From contig OZ251535.1 in the NCBI GenBank assembly GCA_965243165.1, positions 992,001-1,056,000 of the forward strand: DNA of 64,000 bases, in the 5' to 3' direction. Position 1 is the first letter of the stretch. Every line of letters starts with the position of its first letter. The position numbers and the translations under genes were made by a program. Shown here piece by piece: positions 49,683 to 58,842 of this stretch. The notes beneath the pieces were generated by a model. That model saw only the letters and a list, made by a program, of their open reading frames with translations, ran no database searches and had not been told where the DNA came from. This stretch comes from CATQHD01 sp965243165 (GTDB taxonomy: Bacteria; Actinomycetota; Acidimicrobiia; Spongiisociales; Spongiisociaceae).

Positions 49683-51245
49683 TTACCAGCGGGTTCCTCG
49701 GCCGGTTACCTCTTCTACGGGGAGGGCGATCGGGTAGCGGCGGCGGATCCATTCGTCCTGTTCCCGGCTGATATGGGCGGGGAAGTGGGTGCGCATCACC
49801 TCTTCGACGCGGAGGCCGGCCCGCTCGGCCGCATCGGCGGCGCCCTGATCCTTCCAGTCGTCGGGGCTGTTGCGGTCGCCGATCACCGGGTACACGTATT
49901 CGCTCAGCATCAGGCGCAGGGTCTGCTCGCTGCCCAGGAAGTGGCCCGGTCCGGACACGGCCTCGCGGATCACCCGGGCCGAGAGGGAGTCGTCGTCGAT
50001 GTCCACGCCCCGGATGGTGCGGTTGGCGGCGCCCAGCATGTCGTTGTCGATCGCCAGGGCCTCCAAGGAGCAGGCCAGCAGGGAAGCCAGCATCCCCGCC
50101 GACTCGTACACCACGTTGGCGCCGGCCTGGCCGGCCAGCACGGTGGTGATGCCCTTCTCGTAGCCGGCCTGGTTGTCGGGCAGCTTCGAGTCGGACATGC
50201 CCGCCGCCACGCCGGAGGGCAGGCCCAGCCAGTTGACCGCCTGGGCGGCGGCGGCGTTGAGCACCGCCTCCTCGCCCGACCCGCCGCTCATGGCGCCGGT
50301 GCGGAGGTCCGACACGAACGGCCACAGCCCCATCACGCACGGATGCCCGGGGCTGATCAGGTTGACGCTGGTGAGGGCGGCCAGGCACTCGGCCAGAGCC
50401 TGGACCAGCGACCCGGCGAGGGCGGCGGGGGAGGTGGCCCCGGCCTGGCCGGCCGACAGCAGGTTGATGGGCATCCCCGCTTCGATCTGGGCCGCCATGC
50501 ACTCGGTGGATTCGTAGGCGAAGCGCAGGGGCGGCACCACGAAGGTGTTGTTGGCGCAGGCGAAGGGCCTCCGCCGGAACTCGCCCTTCCCGCCCAGCAC
50601 GTAGTCGTACATGTCCACCACCTCGCCGACGTGTTCGGGCCGGAAGAAGGAAGTGCCCTGGGGCTTGCCGGTGCCCATCATCACCGCGTAGGCCGTGTTG
50701 ATGTCCACCTCGCGGGAGGACTCCACGTCCCGGGTCACCACGGTGCGCATGAAGATGTGGATGTGCTCCAGGGTGTCGACCAGGCGGGCCGCGTCATAGA
50801 GGTCGGCGGTGGTGGAGGGGCGGAACTCCCGGCTGCGGTGGTCCAGCATCAGCACCGCCGCCCCCGCCGTGCTGTAGTGGACCCGGCGGTCGGACAGCTC
50901 GATGCTCTTGTCCTCGTCCAGGCCGTGCCACACCCACGACTTGGCGGCCGTCTCCTCCACCACCCGCTCCACCGCCGACCGCGGGTAATGGAGCCTCCCC
51001 CCGTCGTCCATGCGGCCCCCGGCTTCGGTCACCGCCTTCACGAACTCGGGGATCGGATCGCCCATCCCCACCTCTTCGATCAGTTCCAGGGCGGTGTCGT
51101 ACACCCGCTGGCAGTCGGACTCGGTGAGCGGGGTGAAGGCGCCCCCCGTCAAGCCCGGACGCACCGCCCGCTCTTCTTGGGAGGGGCCGGCCGCCCGCGC
51201 CGCCACCCGAGCCGCCCGGCCCCCGGACCTCCGGCGGCGGGTCAC
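49683..51245 (-). CDS. Trimethylamine methyltransferase (MttB) family protein, non-pyrrolysine type
   Basis: A 520-residue member of the MttB superfamily, which moves a methyl group from quaternary or tertiary amines to a corrinoid protein. Seen: PLTESDCQRVYDTALELIEEVGMG, VHYSTAGAAVLMLDHR, LINLLSAGQAGATSPAALAGS-type barrel strands and a typical C-terminal part (SEQTLRLMLSEYVYPVIGDRN). It lacks an in-frame amber codon, so it is like the glycine betaine methyltransferase MtgB. The GTG start lies one base after the stop of the dehydrogenase gene, showing an operon. No corrinoid protein gene is adjacent, so the acceptor is unclear. Confidence 0.85.
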   Translation of the reverse strand: MTRRRRSGGRAARVAARAAGPSQEERAVRPGLTGGAFTPLTESDCQRVYDTALELIEEVGMGDPIPEFVKAVTEAGGRMDDGGRLHYPRSAVERVVEETAAKSWVWHGLDEDKSIELSDRRVHYSTAGAAVLMLDHRSREFRPSTTADLYDAARLVDTLEHIHIFMRTVVTRDVESSREVDINTAYAVMMGTGKPQGTSFFRPEHVGEVVDMYDYVLGGKGEFRRRPFACANNTFVVPPLRFAYESTECMAAQIEAGMPINLLSAGQAGATSPAALAGSLVQALAECLAALTSVNLISPGHPCVMGLWPFVSDLRTGAMSGGSGEEAVLNAAAAQAVNWLGLPSGVAAGMSDSKLPDNQAGYEKGITTVLAGQAGANVVYESAGMLASLLACSLEALAIDNDMLGAANRTIRGVDIDDDSLSARVIREAVSGPGHFLGSEQTLRLMLSEYVYPVIGDRNSPDDWKDQGAADAAERAGLRVEEVMRTHFPAHISREQDEWIRRRYPIALPVEEVTGRGTRW

Positions 51246-51246
51246 G

Positions 51247-53664
51247 TCAGGCCCTCGGCCGTTCGTTGGCCGGATCCCAGACCGCGTCGGCCAGCACGGT
51301 GGCGGTGCGGCGGCGTTCCATCACGTCCACCCCGAAGGTGCTGCCGGGGGCTTCGAAGGCCGGATCCACGTAGGCGAACAGGATGCTGCGGCCCACGGAA
51401 TGCGCCCAGGTTCCGCTGGTGGTGATGCCCATGATGCGGTCCCCGTCGTAGGCGGGTTCGTTGCCCAGGCAGTCGGCGCCGCCCTCGTCGAGCTCGGCGT
51501 AGACCAGCACCATGCCGAGCGGGGCCTCCTGGCGGCGGCGGGCGGCGGCGGCCGCCTTGCCCTGGAAGTCCTTTCCGTAGTCCACGAAGCGGTCCAGGCG
51601 GGCTTCGACCGGGGTGATCTCGGTGGTCAGCTCCGACCCGAACGCCTTGTAGGCCTTCTCGAGGCGCATCACGTTCAACGCCCGGCTCCCGAAATCGACC
51701 ATCCCATGGGGCGCGCCGGCCTCCCAGACTGCTTCGTAGACCTCGGCCAGGCGTTCCAAGGGCAGGTGCATCTCCCAGCCCAGCTCCCCGGCGTAGGAGA
51801 CCCGCAGGGCCAGGCAGGGGGCGCCCGCCGCTTCGATCTCCTGCCCGGTCAGCCAGGGAAAAGCCTGGTTGGAGAGATCGGCCTCGGTGAGGGGGGCCAG
51901 CACGCGGCGGGCGCGGGGTCCGGTCACCGCCAGGATGCCGAACCGGTCGGTGACGTCGCTGACCTGCACGTCTTCGCCGCTCCGCACATGGAAGCGCAAC
52001 CAATCGAGGTCGTGCTGCTGGCCCACCACCGCCGAGTTCAGGTAGAAGCGGTCGGGGGCCAGGCGGGTGATGGTCATCTCGGTCTCGATCCCGCCCAGCT
52101 CGGTGAGCATGTGCACCAACCTGATGCCTCCGTCCCGGGCCGGGAGCCGGTTGGCCGACAGGCGGTCCAACAGGGCGGCGGCGTCCGCCCCGGTTACCTC
52201 GAACTTGGCGAAGGCGGTCAGGTCGGCCGCCCCCGCCCGCTCGCGGACGGCCCGCACCTCCCTTCCCACCTCGTCGTGGGCCGAGGAGCGGCGGAAGGAG
52301 TAGACCTCCGGGTCGGGGGAGAAGTACATGGCCCGCTCCCAGCCCCACACCTCCTGCCAGCGGGCGCCCTTGGCGTCGAGGACGCCGTAGAGGGGGGTCT
52401 TCTTCTGAGGCCGCCCGGCGGCTCGGTACTCGTTGGGCATCCGCACCTGGTACATCTCGTGGAACTCATCGATCGACCGTTCGTGGGTGTAGCGGCCGGG
52501 GGCGTAGGGGCCGAAGCGGCGGGGGTCCATGGAAGCCACATTGATCTCGGTCTGGCCGTGCACCATCCACTGGGCCAGGTACTTGCCGGCCCCGGGCCCC
52601 TGGGTGATCCCGATCGAGGCGCCCGCGCAGTACCAGTAGTTGCGCAGCCCCGGGGCGGGCCCCATCAGGTAGCCGGCGTCGGGGGTGTGGGTGATCGGCC
52701 CCGACACCACCTGCTTGATGCCCGCTCCGGCGAAGCAGGGGAGCCGCTGGGCGGCCAGATCCAGCCACGGCAGGAGGCGGTCCAGCTCGACCGGGGTGAG
52801 GTGGAAGGTGAGGTCCCAGTCGATGCCCGCAACGCCGTATTCCTTGGCGTCCGCCCGCTCGTAGGGGCCGATGACGAGGCCGTCATGTTCCTGGCGGTAG
52901 TAACAGGAGGCCCTGGGGTCTCGCACCACCGGGTGCTCGGTGCGCAGGGCCGCCACCTCCTCGATGCGTTCGGTTACCAGGTACTGGTGGATCACCGACT
53001 CGATGGGGGCGTCCAAGCCCACCATCGCCCCCAGCTGGGGGGTGTAGCAGCCGGCCGCATTGACGGCGTGCTCGGCCACCACCCGCCCCTTCTCGGTGAT
53101 CAGCTCCCAGCGTCCGTCGGGAAGCTGGTTCATGTCGGTCACCCGGTTGCGGCGGCTGATCTCGGCGCCCCGCATCCGGGCGCCCGCCGCCATGGCGTTG
53201 ACGGCGGCGGAGGGGTCTGTCCAGCCGTCGCCCGGCGTCCAGAAACCCATCTTCACGTCCGGTTTCAGCTCGAGGAGGGGGGCTATTTCGTTGATCTCCG
53301 ACGGTCCCAGCAAATGGCATTCCACCCCCGCCGACCGCAACATTCCGGCCACGTAGTAGAACCAATCCACCTCGTTGCGGCTGCGGGCCAGCCGCACCGC
53401 CCCGCAGCCGTGCCAGCCCGAGTGCATGCCGGTTTCCTCTTCGATGACCTTGTACAGGTCGGCGGTGTCCCGGTGCACCTTGGCCATGTTGAGGTCGCCG
53501 ATGAAATGGGGGACCAGCCCGGCGGCGTGCCAGGTCGAGCCGGAGGTCAGCTCGTCCTTCTCGATGAGGATGGTGTCGGTCCAGCCCTCGCGGGCCAGGA
53601 AATAGAGGAGGCCCACCCCCATGGCGCCGCCGCCTACCACCGCCGCCCGAACTTCGGTCCGCAT
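51247..53664 (-). CDS. FAD-dependent dimethylglycine/sarcosine dehydrogenase with GcvT domain
   Basis: An 805-residue two-domain enzyme. The N-terminal FAD oxidoreductase starts RAAVVGGGAMGVGLLYFLAREG, with HAAGLVPH near the FAD and LTSGSTWHAAG. The C-terminal half is a GcvT/aminomethyltransferase domain (SYAGELGWEMHLP, RALNVMRLEKAYKAFGSELTTEITPVEA) that passes formaldehyde to tetrahydrofolate. Such enzymes oxidise dimethylglycine or sarcosine. The ATG at 53664 is chosen (gggagg five bases upstream) over a longer frame from 53901 that covers a regulatory region. The start of mttB directly follows. Confidence 0.92.
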   Translation of the reverse strand: MRTEVRAAVVGGGAMGVGLLYFLAREGWTDTILIEKDELTSGSTWHAAGLVPHFIGDLNMAKVHRDTADLYKVIEEETGMHSGWHGCGAVRLARSRNEVDWFYYVAGMLRSAGVECHLLGPSEINEIAPLLELKPDVKMGFWTPGDGWTDPSAAVNAMAAGARMRGAEISRRNRVTDMNQLPDGRWELITEKGRVVAEHAVNAAGCYTPQLGAMVGLDAPIESVIHQYLVTERIEEVAALRTEHPVVRDPRASCYYRQEHDGLVIGPYERADAKEYGVAGIDWDLTFHLTPVELDRLLPWLDLAAQRLPCFAGAGIKQVVSGPITHTPDAGYLMGPAPGLRNYWYCAGASIGITQGPGAGKYLAQWMVHGQTEINVASMDPRRFGPYAPGRYTHERSIDEFHEMYQVRMPNEYRAAGRPQKKTPLYGVLDAKGARWQEVWGWERAMYFSPDPEVYSFRRSSAHDEVGREVRAVRERAGAADLTAFAKFEVTGADAAALLDRLSANRLPARDGGIRLVHMLTELGGIETEMTITRLAPDRFYLNSAVVGQQHDLDWLRFHVRSGEDVQVSDVTDRFGILAVTGPRARRVLAPLTEADLSNQAFPWLTGQEIEAAGAPCLALRVSYAGELGWEMHLPLERLAEVYEAVWEAGAPHGMVDFGSRALNVMRLEKAYKAFGSELTTEITPVEARLDRFVDYGKDFQGKAAAAARRRQEAPLGMVLVYAELDEGGADCLGNEPAYDGDRIMGITTSGTWAHSVGRSILFAYVDPAFEAPGSTFGVDVMERRRTATVLADAVWDPANERPRA

Positions 53665-53712
53665 ACGCCCTCCCAGACGTTCCGGAGCGCCCCGCCCCGG
53701 GCGCTTCGCAGG

Positions 53713-53913
53713 ATTATATCCCTGATCGTTCATGCCCCGCGGGGCGGGCCGCCGCGCCGGTTCATCGGCCTGTACAACTCCGGACCCCGGAGGGGCGGCT
53801 TCACCGGCGGTGAACGCCCCATATCTGACCAGATAGTTGTTTCCTCGTGCTGCCCAGGTCAGAGGGATGCGGTGTGTTTCCATCTGCCCGCCCCCTCTCA
53901 TGAACGATCAGGG
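53713..53913 (-). promoter_or_regulatory. Leader of the dehydrogenase-MttB operon: TATAAT box, 15-bp inverted repeat, hairpin
   Basis: On the minus strand a perfect TATAAT (53713-53718) lies about 50 bases upstream of the dehydrogenase start; no good -35 is seen. The 15-mer catgaacgatcaggg sits next to it (53720-53734, minus) and again in inverse orientation at 53899-53913, where it includes the stop of the preceding gene. Between them a hairpin pairs ggggcg-gc-ttcaccg (53792-53806) with cggtgaacgcccc (53808-53820). This could be an operator pair, an attenuator or a mobile element. Confidence 0.45.
53829..53895 (-). repeat. Family 3 dispersed repeat, copy 2
   Basis: The minus strand matches 16421-16482 (gggcgggcagatgg ... 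ccctctgacctgggcagcac ... gaaacaact). It lies inside the 53720-53913 inverted repeat. Confidence 0.5.
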
Positions 53914-54831
53914 TTGTTGCGGCAGCCTGGTCAGCAGGTATTGAGCGGCCATCAGGTCCAAGTGCCCCCCGCCGCCGTTCTTGAACAGGGTGATGTCGTC
54001 GGCGCTCGTCCGGCCCGCAGCCGCGCCCGAGGCCAGCTGGTAATGGTCGCCCTCCACGTCGGCTTCGCTGATGACCCCGGCTTCCAACGGAATCCTGATC
54101 TCGCCGGTCTCGAAGGCCGACGTCCTCGAATCGACGAATATCCGGGACCGCGACAAGGCCTCGTCGTCGGCTTCGCGCATGTGCGGCAGGTAGGCGCCCA
54201 CCAGGTCGAGGTGGACGCCGGGCCGCAGCCATGCGCCTTCGATCAGGGGTTCGACCGACATGGTGGCGCAGGACACGATGTCCGCCGCTTCGACCGCCTC
54301 CCGCAGGCCCGGGACCGCCTCCGCCCCCAGGCCGGCCAGCTCGGCGGCCAAGGTCTCGGCCCGGGCGGGGGTGCGGTTCCAGATGCCGACCCGCTCTATG
54401 GAAGGGACGGCGGCCGTATGGGCGCGGATCAGGTGCGGCGCCATGGCGCCCGCCCCCGCCATCAGCAGGTTGGAGGCCCCCCGCCGCGCCAGGCGCCGCG
54501 ACCCCAGGGCCGAGTCGCAGGCGGTCTTGTACCAGGTGACGGCGTTTCCGGCGATCACCGCCTGCTCCTCCCCGGTGGCGGGGTCGAAGACGACGTAGAC
54601 GGTCTGGACGGAGGGGAGGGGGCCGTTGCCGGGGAAGATGGTGGCCAGCTTGACGCCCAGGCCCGTTCCGGGGGCGAACCCGGCCCGGGCCAGCAGGCCG
54701 TTGCCGGCGCCGTCGGCCACATACACATCGCTTACCCGGGCCGGAGGCTCGCGGTGCCGGGCTTCGAAGAAATCGATGAGCGGTCCGTAGTCGAACAGAT
54801 CCATGGCTTGCTGATGAGACACGACCCGCAT
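53908..54831 (-). CDS. Ornithine cyclodeaminase/mu-crystallin family protein
   Basis: A 307-residue NAD(P)-dependent enzyme of the OCD family, which also includes alanine dehydrogenases, ketimine reductases and ectoine-pathway enzymes. Seen: GNGLLARAGFAPGTGLGVKLATIFPGN, GNAVTWYKTACDSALGSRRLA, the Rossmann loop MAGAGAMAPHLIRAH, and the acidic ASCATMS-like VSCATMSVEPLIEG. The ATG at 54831 is used. It lies 32 bases downstream of ppc and before the amine-demethylation genes, which suggests an amino acid or osmolyte substrate. The exact reaction cannot be read from sequence. Confidence 0.85.
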   Translation of the reverse strand: MRVVSHQQAMDLFDYGPLIDFFEARHREPPARVSDVYVADGAGNGLLARAGFAPGTGLGVKLATIFPGNGPLPSVQTVYVVFDPATGEEQAVIAGNAVTWYKTACDSALGSRRLARRGASNLLMAGAGAMAPHLIRAHTAAVPSIERVGIWNRTPARAETLAAELAGLGAEAVPGLREAVEAADIVSCATMSVEPLIEGAWLRPGVHLDLVGAYLPHMREADDEALSRSRIFVDSRTSAFETGEIRIPLEAGVISEADVEGDHYQLASGAAAGRTSADDITLFKNGGGGHLDLMAAQYLLTRLPQQP

Positions 54832-54863
54832 GCGGTCATGGTAGAGCGGCGGACGGCGGGGGG

Positions 54864-57587
54864 TCAGCCGGTGTTTCGCATGCCCGCCGCTATCCCGTAG
54901 ATGGTCAGGAGCAGGCCGCGCCGGTGCCGCTCCGGGTCTCCCGCCCGAGAGCGCTTCAGCAGCTCCACCTGCATCACGTTCAGGGGGTCCAGGTAGGGGT
55001 CTCGAACCGCCAAGCTGCGCCGCAGGAGCGGCCGGTCGGCCAGCAGGCCGGTCTGGGTGACCCGCCGCAGCGCCCCGAGGGTGCGGTCGTGCTCCTCGGC
55101 GATCATCTCGAAGACCCCTCGGTGACGGACAGGCGCCAGATTGTCTACGTAGTGGCGGGCGATCGCCAGGTCGGTCTTGGCCAGGGTCATCTCTACGTTG
55201 GAGACGAAGGTGCGGAAGAAGGACCATTCCCGGTGCATCTCCGCCAGATCCGCCTCCAGGCCGGCCTCGAACGCCGCCTCCAGGCCGCTGCCGACGCCGT
55301 ACCAGCCGGGGACTATCTGGCGGGACTGGGTCCAGCCGAACACCCAGGGAATGGCCCTCAGGTTGGCCAGTCCGGATCCCTGCGGGCTGCGCCGGGCGGG
55401 GCGGGAGCCGATGTTGAGCAGGCTCAGCTCCTCGACCGGCGTGGAAGCCAGGAAGTATTCGGCCATGCTCGGCGCCTCGGCGAACCGCCGGTAAGCCCGG
55501 TGGGAAGCCTCGGACACCAGATCCATCACCCGGTGCCACCGCCGCACGTCCTCCGCCGCGTGGTGGGGGGTGCGGCGGGCCAAAGACGCCTCCACCAGCG
55601 CCGACAGGGCCAGCTCCAGGTGATGGGCCGCCAGGCCCGCCATGCCGTACTTCTCGGCGATGACCTCCCCCTGCTCGGTGAGCTTGATCACCCCGTCGAG
55701 GGCGCCGTAGGGCTGGCCCAGGATGGCGGCGTGGGTGGGGCCGCCCCCCCGCCCGATGGTCCCGCCCCGTCCATGGAACACATCGATGCGGATCCCGGTG
55801 CGGCGGGCCGTGTCCCGGATGGTCAGCAGGGCTTTGTGTATCTCCCACTGCGAAGTGGTGATGCCCCCGTCCTTGTTGGAGTCGGAGTACCCCACCATGA
55901 CCTCCTGGGCGCCCCCGCGCAGCTCCAGCAGCTGGCGGTAGGGGGGCGCCGCGAACAGCTCTTCGAGGACGGGCCCGATCCGGCGCAGGTCGTCGATGGT
56001 CTCGAACAAGGGGACGAACCCGAGCCGGGCCGCCCCCCGGGCCGGATCCACCAGGCCCGCCTCGCGGGCCAGGAGCACCGGGGCCAGGATGTCGTCCACT
56101 CCTTGGACCATGGAGATGATGTAGGAATCGACCGCCTGGACGCCGTGCTCGTCGATGAGTTCTGCCAGCACCTCGAACAGCTCGGCGGCCTCGTCTTCGG
56201 CTGCGCCCCGGGGGGCGATGGGCCGGCCGCCGGACAGGTCGTCTATCAGGAACCGGGTGCGTCCGGCGCGGTCGAGGGAGGCGTAGTCGAGGCCGAGGCG
56301 CTCGGTGAGGGCCGCTGCGGCCCGGTGGTGATGGTCGGTGTGCTGGCGGATGTCGAGGGCGGCCAGGTGGAAGCCGACGGCGTCGGCCAGGCCGCGGGTG
56401 CGGGCCAGGCGGCCCCGGGCCAACAGCAGGCCGCGGCGGGCGCGCAGGGAGGCGTCGAGGAGGGCCAGGTCGCCGGCCAGCTCCCGGGGGGAGGGATAGG
56501 CGAGCGGGCCGCCGTCCCTGGTTTCGGCCAGGCGGCGGCGGACGACCGTCAAAGCCTGCCGGTACGGCTCGTTCCGGCGGCGGGAGTCCAGGCTGTCCCG
56601 GCAATCTTCCCGGCGCCGGTCGATGAAGGCGTCTAGTTCTTCGGAGGCCGCCGCCGCGGTCGTGCTCACGCTCAACTCGGCGGCCAAGCCCTCTACCTCG
56701 GCGATGAGGATGTCGAGGGCCGCCCGGCGCTGCTGGGCCATGACGGCGCGGGTCATCTCCGGGGTGACGTTGGGGTTGCCGTCCCGGTCGCCGCCCACCC
56801 AGGAGCCGAACCTGATCGGACTGCGGCCGGGGTCTGCCTCGCCGCCGACGGCGCGCACCGCGGCGGCGATGTCGTCGAGCAGGGGGGGAAGGGCCTGGCG
56901 GATGGTTCGTTCCAGGTAGTGCCGCACGAAGCGGGCCTCGTCGATGGGGGTGGGGCGCTCGGTGCGGATCTCGTCGGTCTGCCAGACGGCCTCGATCAGC
57001 TCGTCCACCCGCCGGTCGATGCGGGCCCGGCCGGCGGGGGAGGTGCGGGGGTCGCTGCGGTCGGAGACGGTCTGGGCGATCTCGGCCAGCTTCTCGAGCA
57101 CGGTGCGGCGGGTGGCCTCGGTGGGATGGGCGGTGAAGACCGGCTTCAACGCCGCCCGGTCGATCAGGGAGGTCACCTCTTCGGCGGGGATTCCGGCCTC
57201 CACCAGCGAGGCGAGGGTCTGGGCGAAGCCTTTCTCAGAGGCCGGGTCTTCGAGGCGGCGGTCCTCCACCCGGTGCACCTGCTCGGCGACGTTGGCGAGG
57301 TGGAAATAGTGGGTGAAGGCCCTGACCAGCAGCACCGTCTGTTCAGGGTCGACGTCTCGGAGCAGCTCGGTCAGCTCGCGGGACACCCCCGCCTGCGCCG
57401 TCCGCAGCCGGCGCGCCAGGATGCGCACCTTCTCCACCGACTCGATCAGCTCCTGCCCGTGCTGGCGCACCAGCGCCTCCCCCAGCTGCTGCCCGAGCCT
57501 TCGGATGTCGGCCCGCAGACCGGCGTCCGCCGCTTCCATGCGGTCCACCCCAGATGCGTCAGCAGCCATGCCGCCCGAGTCTGCCAC
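54864..57587 (-). CDS. ppc: Phosphoenolpyruvate carboxylase
   Basis: A 907-residue enzyme that fixes bicarbonate onto phosphoenolpyruvate to give oxaloacetate. Catalytic segments: VFTAHPTEATRRT (His near residue 150), GSWVGGDRDGNPNVT, EVMVGYSDSNKDGG and FHGRGGTIGRGGGPTH. The C-terminus is GMRNTG, one residue away from the usual QNTG. The ATG at 57587 is used; an ATG 18 bases later is possible. It begins the four-gene minus-strand run ppc, OCD-like, dehydrogenase, mttB. Confidence 0.96.
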   Translation of the reverse strand: MADSGGMAADASGVDRMEAADAGLRADIRRLGQQLGEALVRQHGQELIESVEKVRILARRLRTAQAGVSRELTELLRDVDPEQTVLLVRAFTHYFHLANVAEQVHRVEDRRLEDPASEKGFAQTLASLVEAGIPAEEVTSLIDRAALKPVFTAHPTEATRRTVLEKLAEIAQTVSDRSDPRTSPAGRARIDRRVDELIEAVWQTDEIRTERPTPIDEARFVRHYLERTIRQALPPLLDDIAAAVRAVGGEADPGRSPIRFGSWVGGDRDGNPNVTPEMTRAVMAQQRRAALDILIAEVEGLAAELSVSTTAAAASEELDAFIDRRREDCRDSLDSRRRNEPYRQALTVVRRRLAETRDGGPLAYPSPRELAGDLALLDASLRARRGLLLARGRLARTRGLADAVGFHLAALDIRQHTDHHHRAAAALTERLGLDYASLDRAGRTRFLIDDLSGGRPIAPRGAAEDEAAELFEVLAELIDEHGVQAVDSYIISMVQGVDDILAPVLLAREAGLVDPARGAARLGFVPLFETIDDLRRIGPVLEELFAAPPYRQLLELRGGAQEVMVGYSDSNKDGGITTSQWEIHKALLTIRDTARRTGIRIDVFHGRGGTIGRGGGPTHAAILGQPYGALDGVIKLTEQGEVIAEKYGMAGLAAHHLELALSALVEASLARRTPHHAAEDVRRWHRVMDLVSEASHRAYRRFAEAPSMAEYFLASTPVEELSLLNIGSRPARRSPQGSGLANLRAIPWVFGWTQSRQIVPGWYGVGSGLEAAFEAGLEADLAEMHREWSFFRTFVSNVEMTLAKTDLAIARHYVDNLAPVRHRGVFEMIAEEHDRTLGALRRVTQTGLLADRPLLRRSLAVRDPYLDPLNVMQVELLKRSRAGDPERHRRGLLLTIYGIAAGMRNTG

Positions 57588-57711
57588 GAGGTAGAAGCTA
57601 CCCGGCCGCCTCGGGCCCCGCTCTCCTGCCCCGTTGTTGTAACCTGCAAACAGTCCGGCGTCCGTTGTCGGTTTCGGAACATCTGCGTGCTCCCGGCAGA
57701 GGTGCGGTCAT

Positions 57712-57849
57712 GTATACCTGGGCTTCGCCCAGCAGTTCGGTTTGGGGATTCCTCTGGTGCGTGAAAAGCTGGCCGAGAACGGCAATCCACCGCCTGAGTT
57801 CTCTCTGGAGCAAACCGGTGTAACGGCGACGGTCAGGCCCGCCCTATGA
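57712..57849 (+). pseudogene. C-terminal stub of an ATP-binding (GHKL/AlbA-type) protein
   Basis: The frame reads VYLGFAQQFGLGIPLVREKL then AENGNPPPEFSLEQTGVTAT and VRPAL, ending in a TGA that overlaps the next gene's ATG. This matches the end of a family of ATP-binding, putative DNA-binding proteins (FGxGIPxxRxxLxxNGNPPPEF). No upstream coding part is recognisable and no start or ribosome binding site is seen, so the 5' part has been lost. It is the usual upstream partner of the ParA-like gene that follows. Confidence 0.6.
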
Positions 57850-58823
57850 AAACCATTGCTTTCGTCAACAACAGAGGAGGGGCGGCCAAGGCTTTCTTCG
57901 TCTATCACCTTGCGCATATGTACGCCGACCAGCAGACGAACGTGTTGGTTGCCGACCTCGACCCGCAGGCCAACCTCACCGGCATGTTCATCGAAGAGCA
58001 GCGTCTGGAGAAGTTGTGGGGCGGCAGAGGCGGGCGCACGGTCTACGGGGCGCTCGAGCCGCTCTTGAGCGGAGGGAACGATCTCGCTGCTCCCCGCCTG
58101 GAGTATCCGGCGCCCGGCATCGGCCTCCTGGCGGGCGACCTTCGATTGGCAGTCCTCGAAGACGAAGCGGCCGACCGCCGGCCGGGCGGCGCGGACGATG
58201 AGCCGCGCGCTCACCGGACGGCGCCGTTCCTCCGGCGCGTGCTGAGGGCGGCCGCGGAAGAAGCCGCGGCCGATCTGGTGCTGATGGAGGTCGGCCCCGG
58301 CCTCGGCCCGCTCAATCAGGCCGCGCTCATCGCGTCCGACTACGCGGTGTTCCCGTTGGCGCCGGATCCCTATCATCTGCAAGGTCTGCACAGCCTGGGC
58401 AACGCCATGCGCGCCTGGCGGGGGCAGTGGAAGGAGAGGGTTTCCCGCCGCCCGGCGGACGGCGCCGCAATCCCCGATGGGCCGATGAGCCCGGTCGGAT
58501 ATGTGGTCTGCCAACATGCCATCCGCTTCGACCGGCCGGTCGCGTCCTACGCCCGATGGCTGGATCGGATTCCCGGTGTCTACGCCCAGGCGGTATGCGG
58601 CCAGCCGTCCCGGGAGGGCCTCACCGTCTCCGACGACCCCGGCTGCATCGGTGTGCTCGGACACTTCCGAAGCCTGATGCACCTGGCGCAGGAAGCCCAA
58701 AAGCCTCTGTTCGACCTCAAGCCGGGCGACGGCGTCTTCGGCGGCCACACCCAAGCGGTGATGGACAGCTACCGGGATTTCCGTGAGCTGACCCGCGCCG
58801 TCAGCAGACGAACAGCCGCCTGA
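57846..58823 (+). CDS. ParA-like ATPase with degenerate P-loop
   Basis: A 325-residue member of the ParA/MinD superfamily. The N-terminus MKTIAFVNNRGGAAKAFFVYHLAHM aligns with FNNKGGVGKT-type Walker A, but the signature Lys is Arg10, Gly14 is Ala and the Thr is Ala16, so nucleotide hydrolysis is doubtful. The Walker A' DLDPQANLTGMFIEEQRLEKLW is intact. LVLMEVGPGLGPLNQAALIASDYAVFPLAPDPYHLQGLHSLG is also conserved (given here as the family block). The start overlaps the stop of the stub upstream (ATGA). It is not linked to ParB or a plasmid origin. Confidence 0.82.
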   Translation: MKTIAFVNNRGGAAKAFFVYHLAHMYADQQTNVLVADLDPQANLTGMFIEEQRLEKLWGGRGGRTVYGALEPLLSGGNDLAAPRLEYPAPGIGLLAGDLRLAVLEDEAADRRPGGADDEPRAHRTAPFLRRVLRAAAEEAAADLVLMEVGPGLGPLNQAALIASDYAVFPLAPDPYHLQGLHSLGNAMRAWRGQWKERVSRRPADGAAIPDGPMSPVGYVVCQHAIRFDRPVASYARWLDRIPGVYAQAVCGQPSREGLTVSDDPGCIGVLGHFRSLMHLAQEAQKPLFDLKPGDGVFGGHTQAVMDSYRDFRELTRAVSRRTAA

Positions 58824-58842
58824 TTCGCTCGTTCAGGCGGCG
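58816..58842. terminator. Hairpin between convergent genes
   Basis: gccgcctga (58816-58824) and tcaggcggc (58834-58842) form a 9-bp stem that contains the stop codons of both the ParA-like gene and the first binding protein. It could end both transcripts, but the stem partly follows from both proteins ending in Ala-Ala. Confidence 0.4.

Noticed and set aside
51010..54900. A 1,296-codon open frame on the plus strand
   Set aside because: It lies antisense to mttB, the dehydrogenase and the OCD-like gene, runs across their boundaries and shows no domain or signal; GC-rich coding DNA often leaves the opposite frame open.
57846..58823. A plasmid partition or replication-origin locus
   Set aside because: There is no parB, no parS-like repeats and no iterons; the Walker A motif is degenerate and the gene is flanked by metabolic and transport genes.
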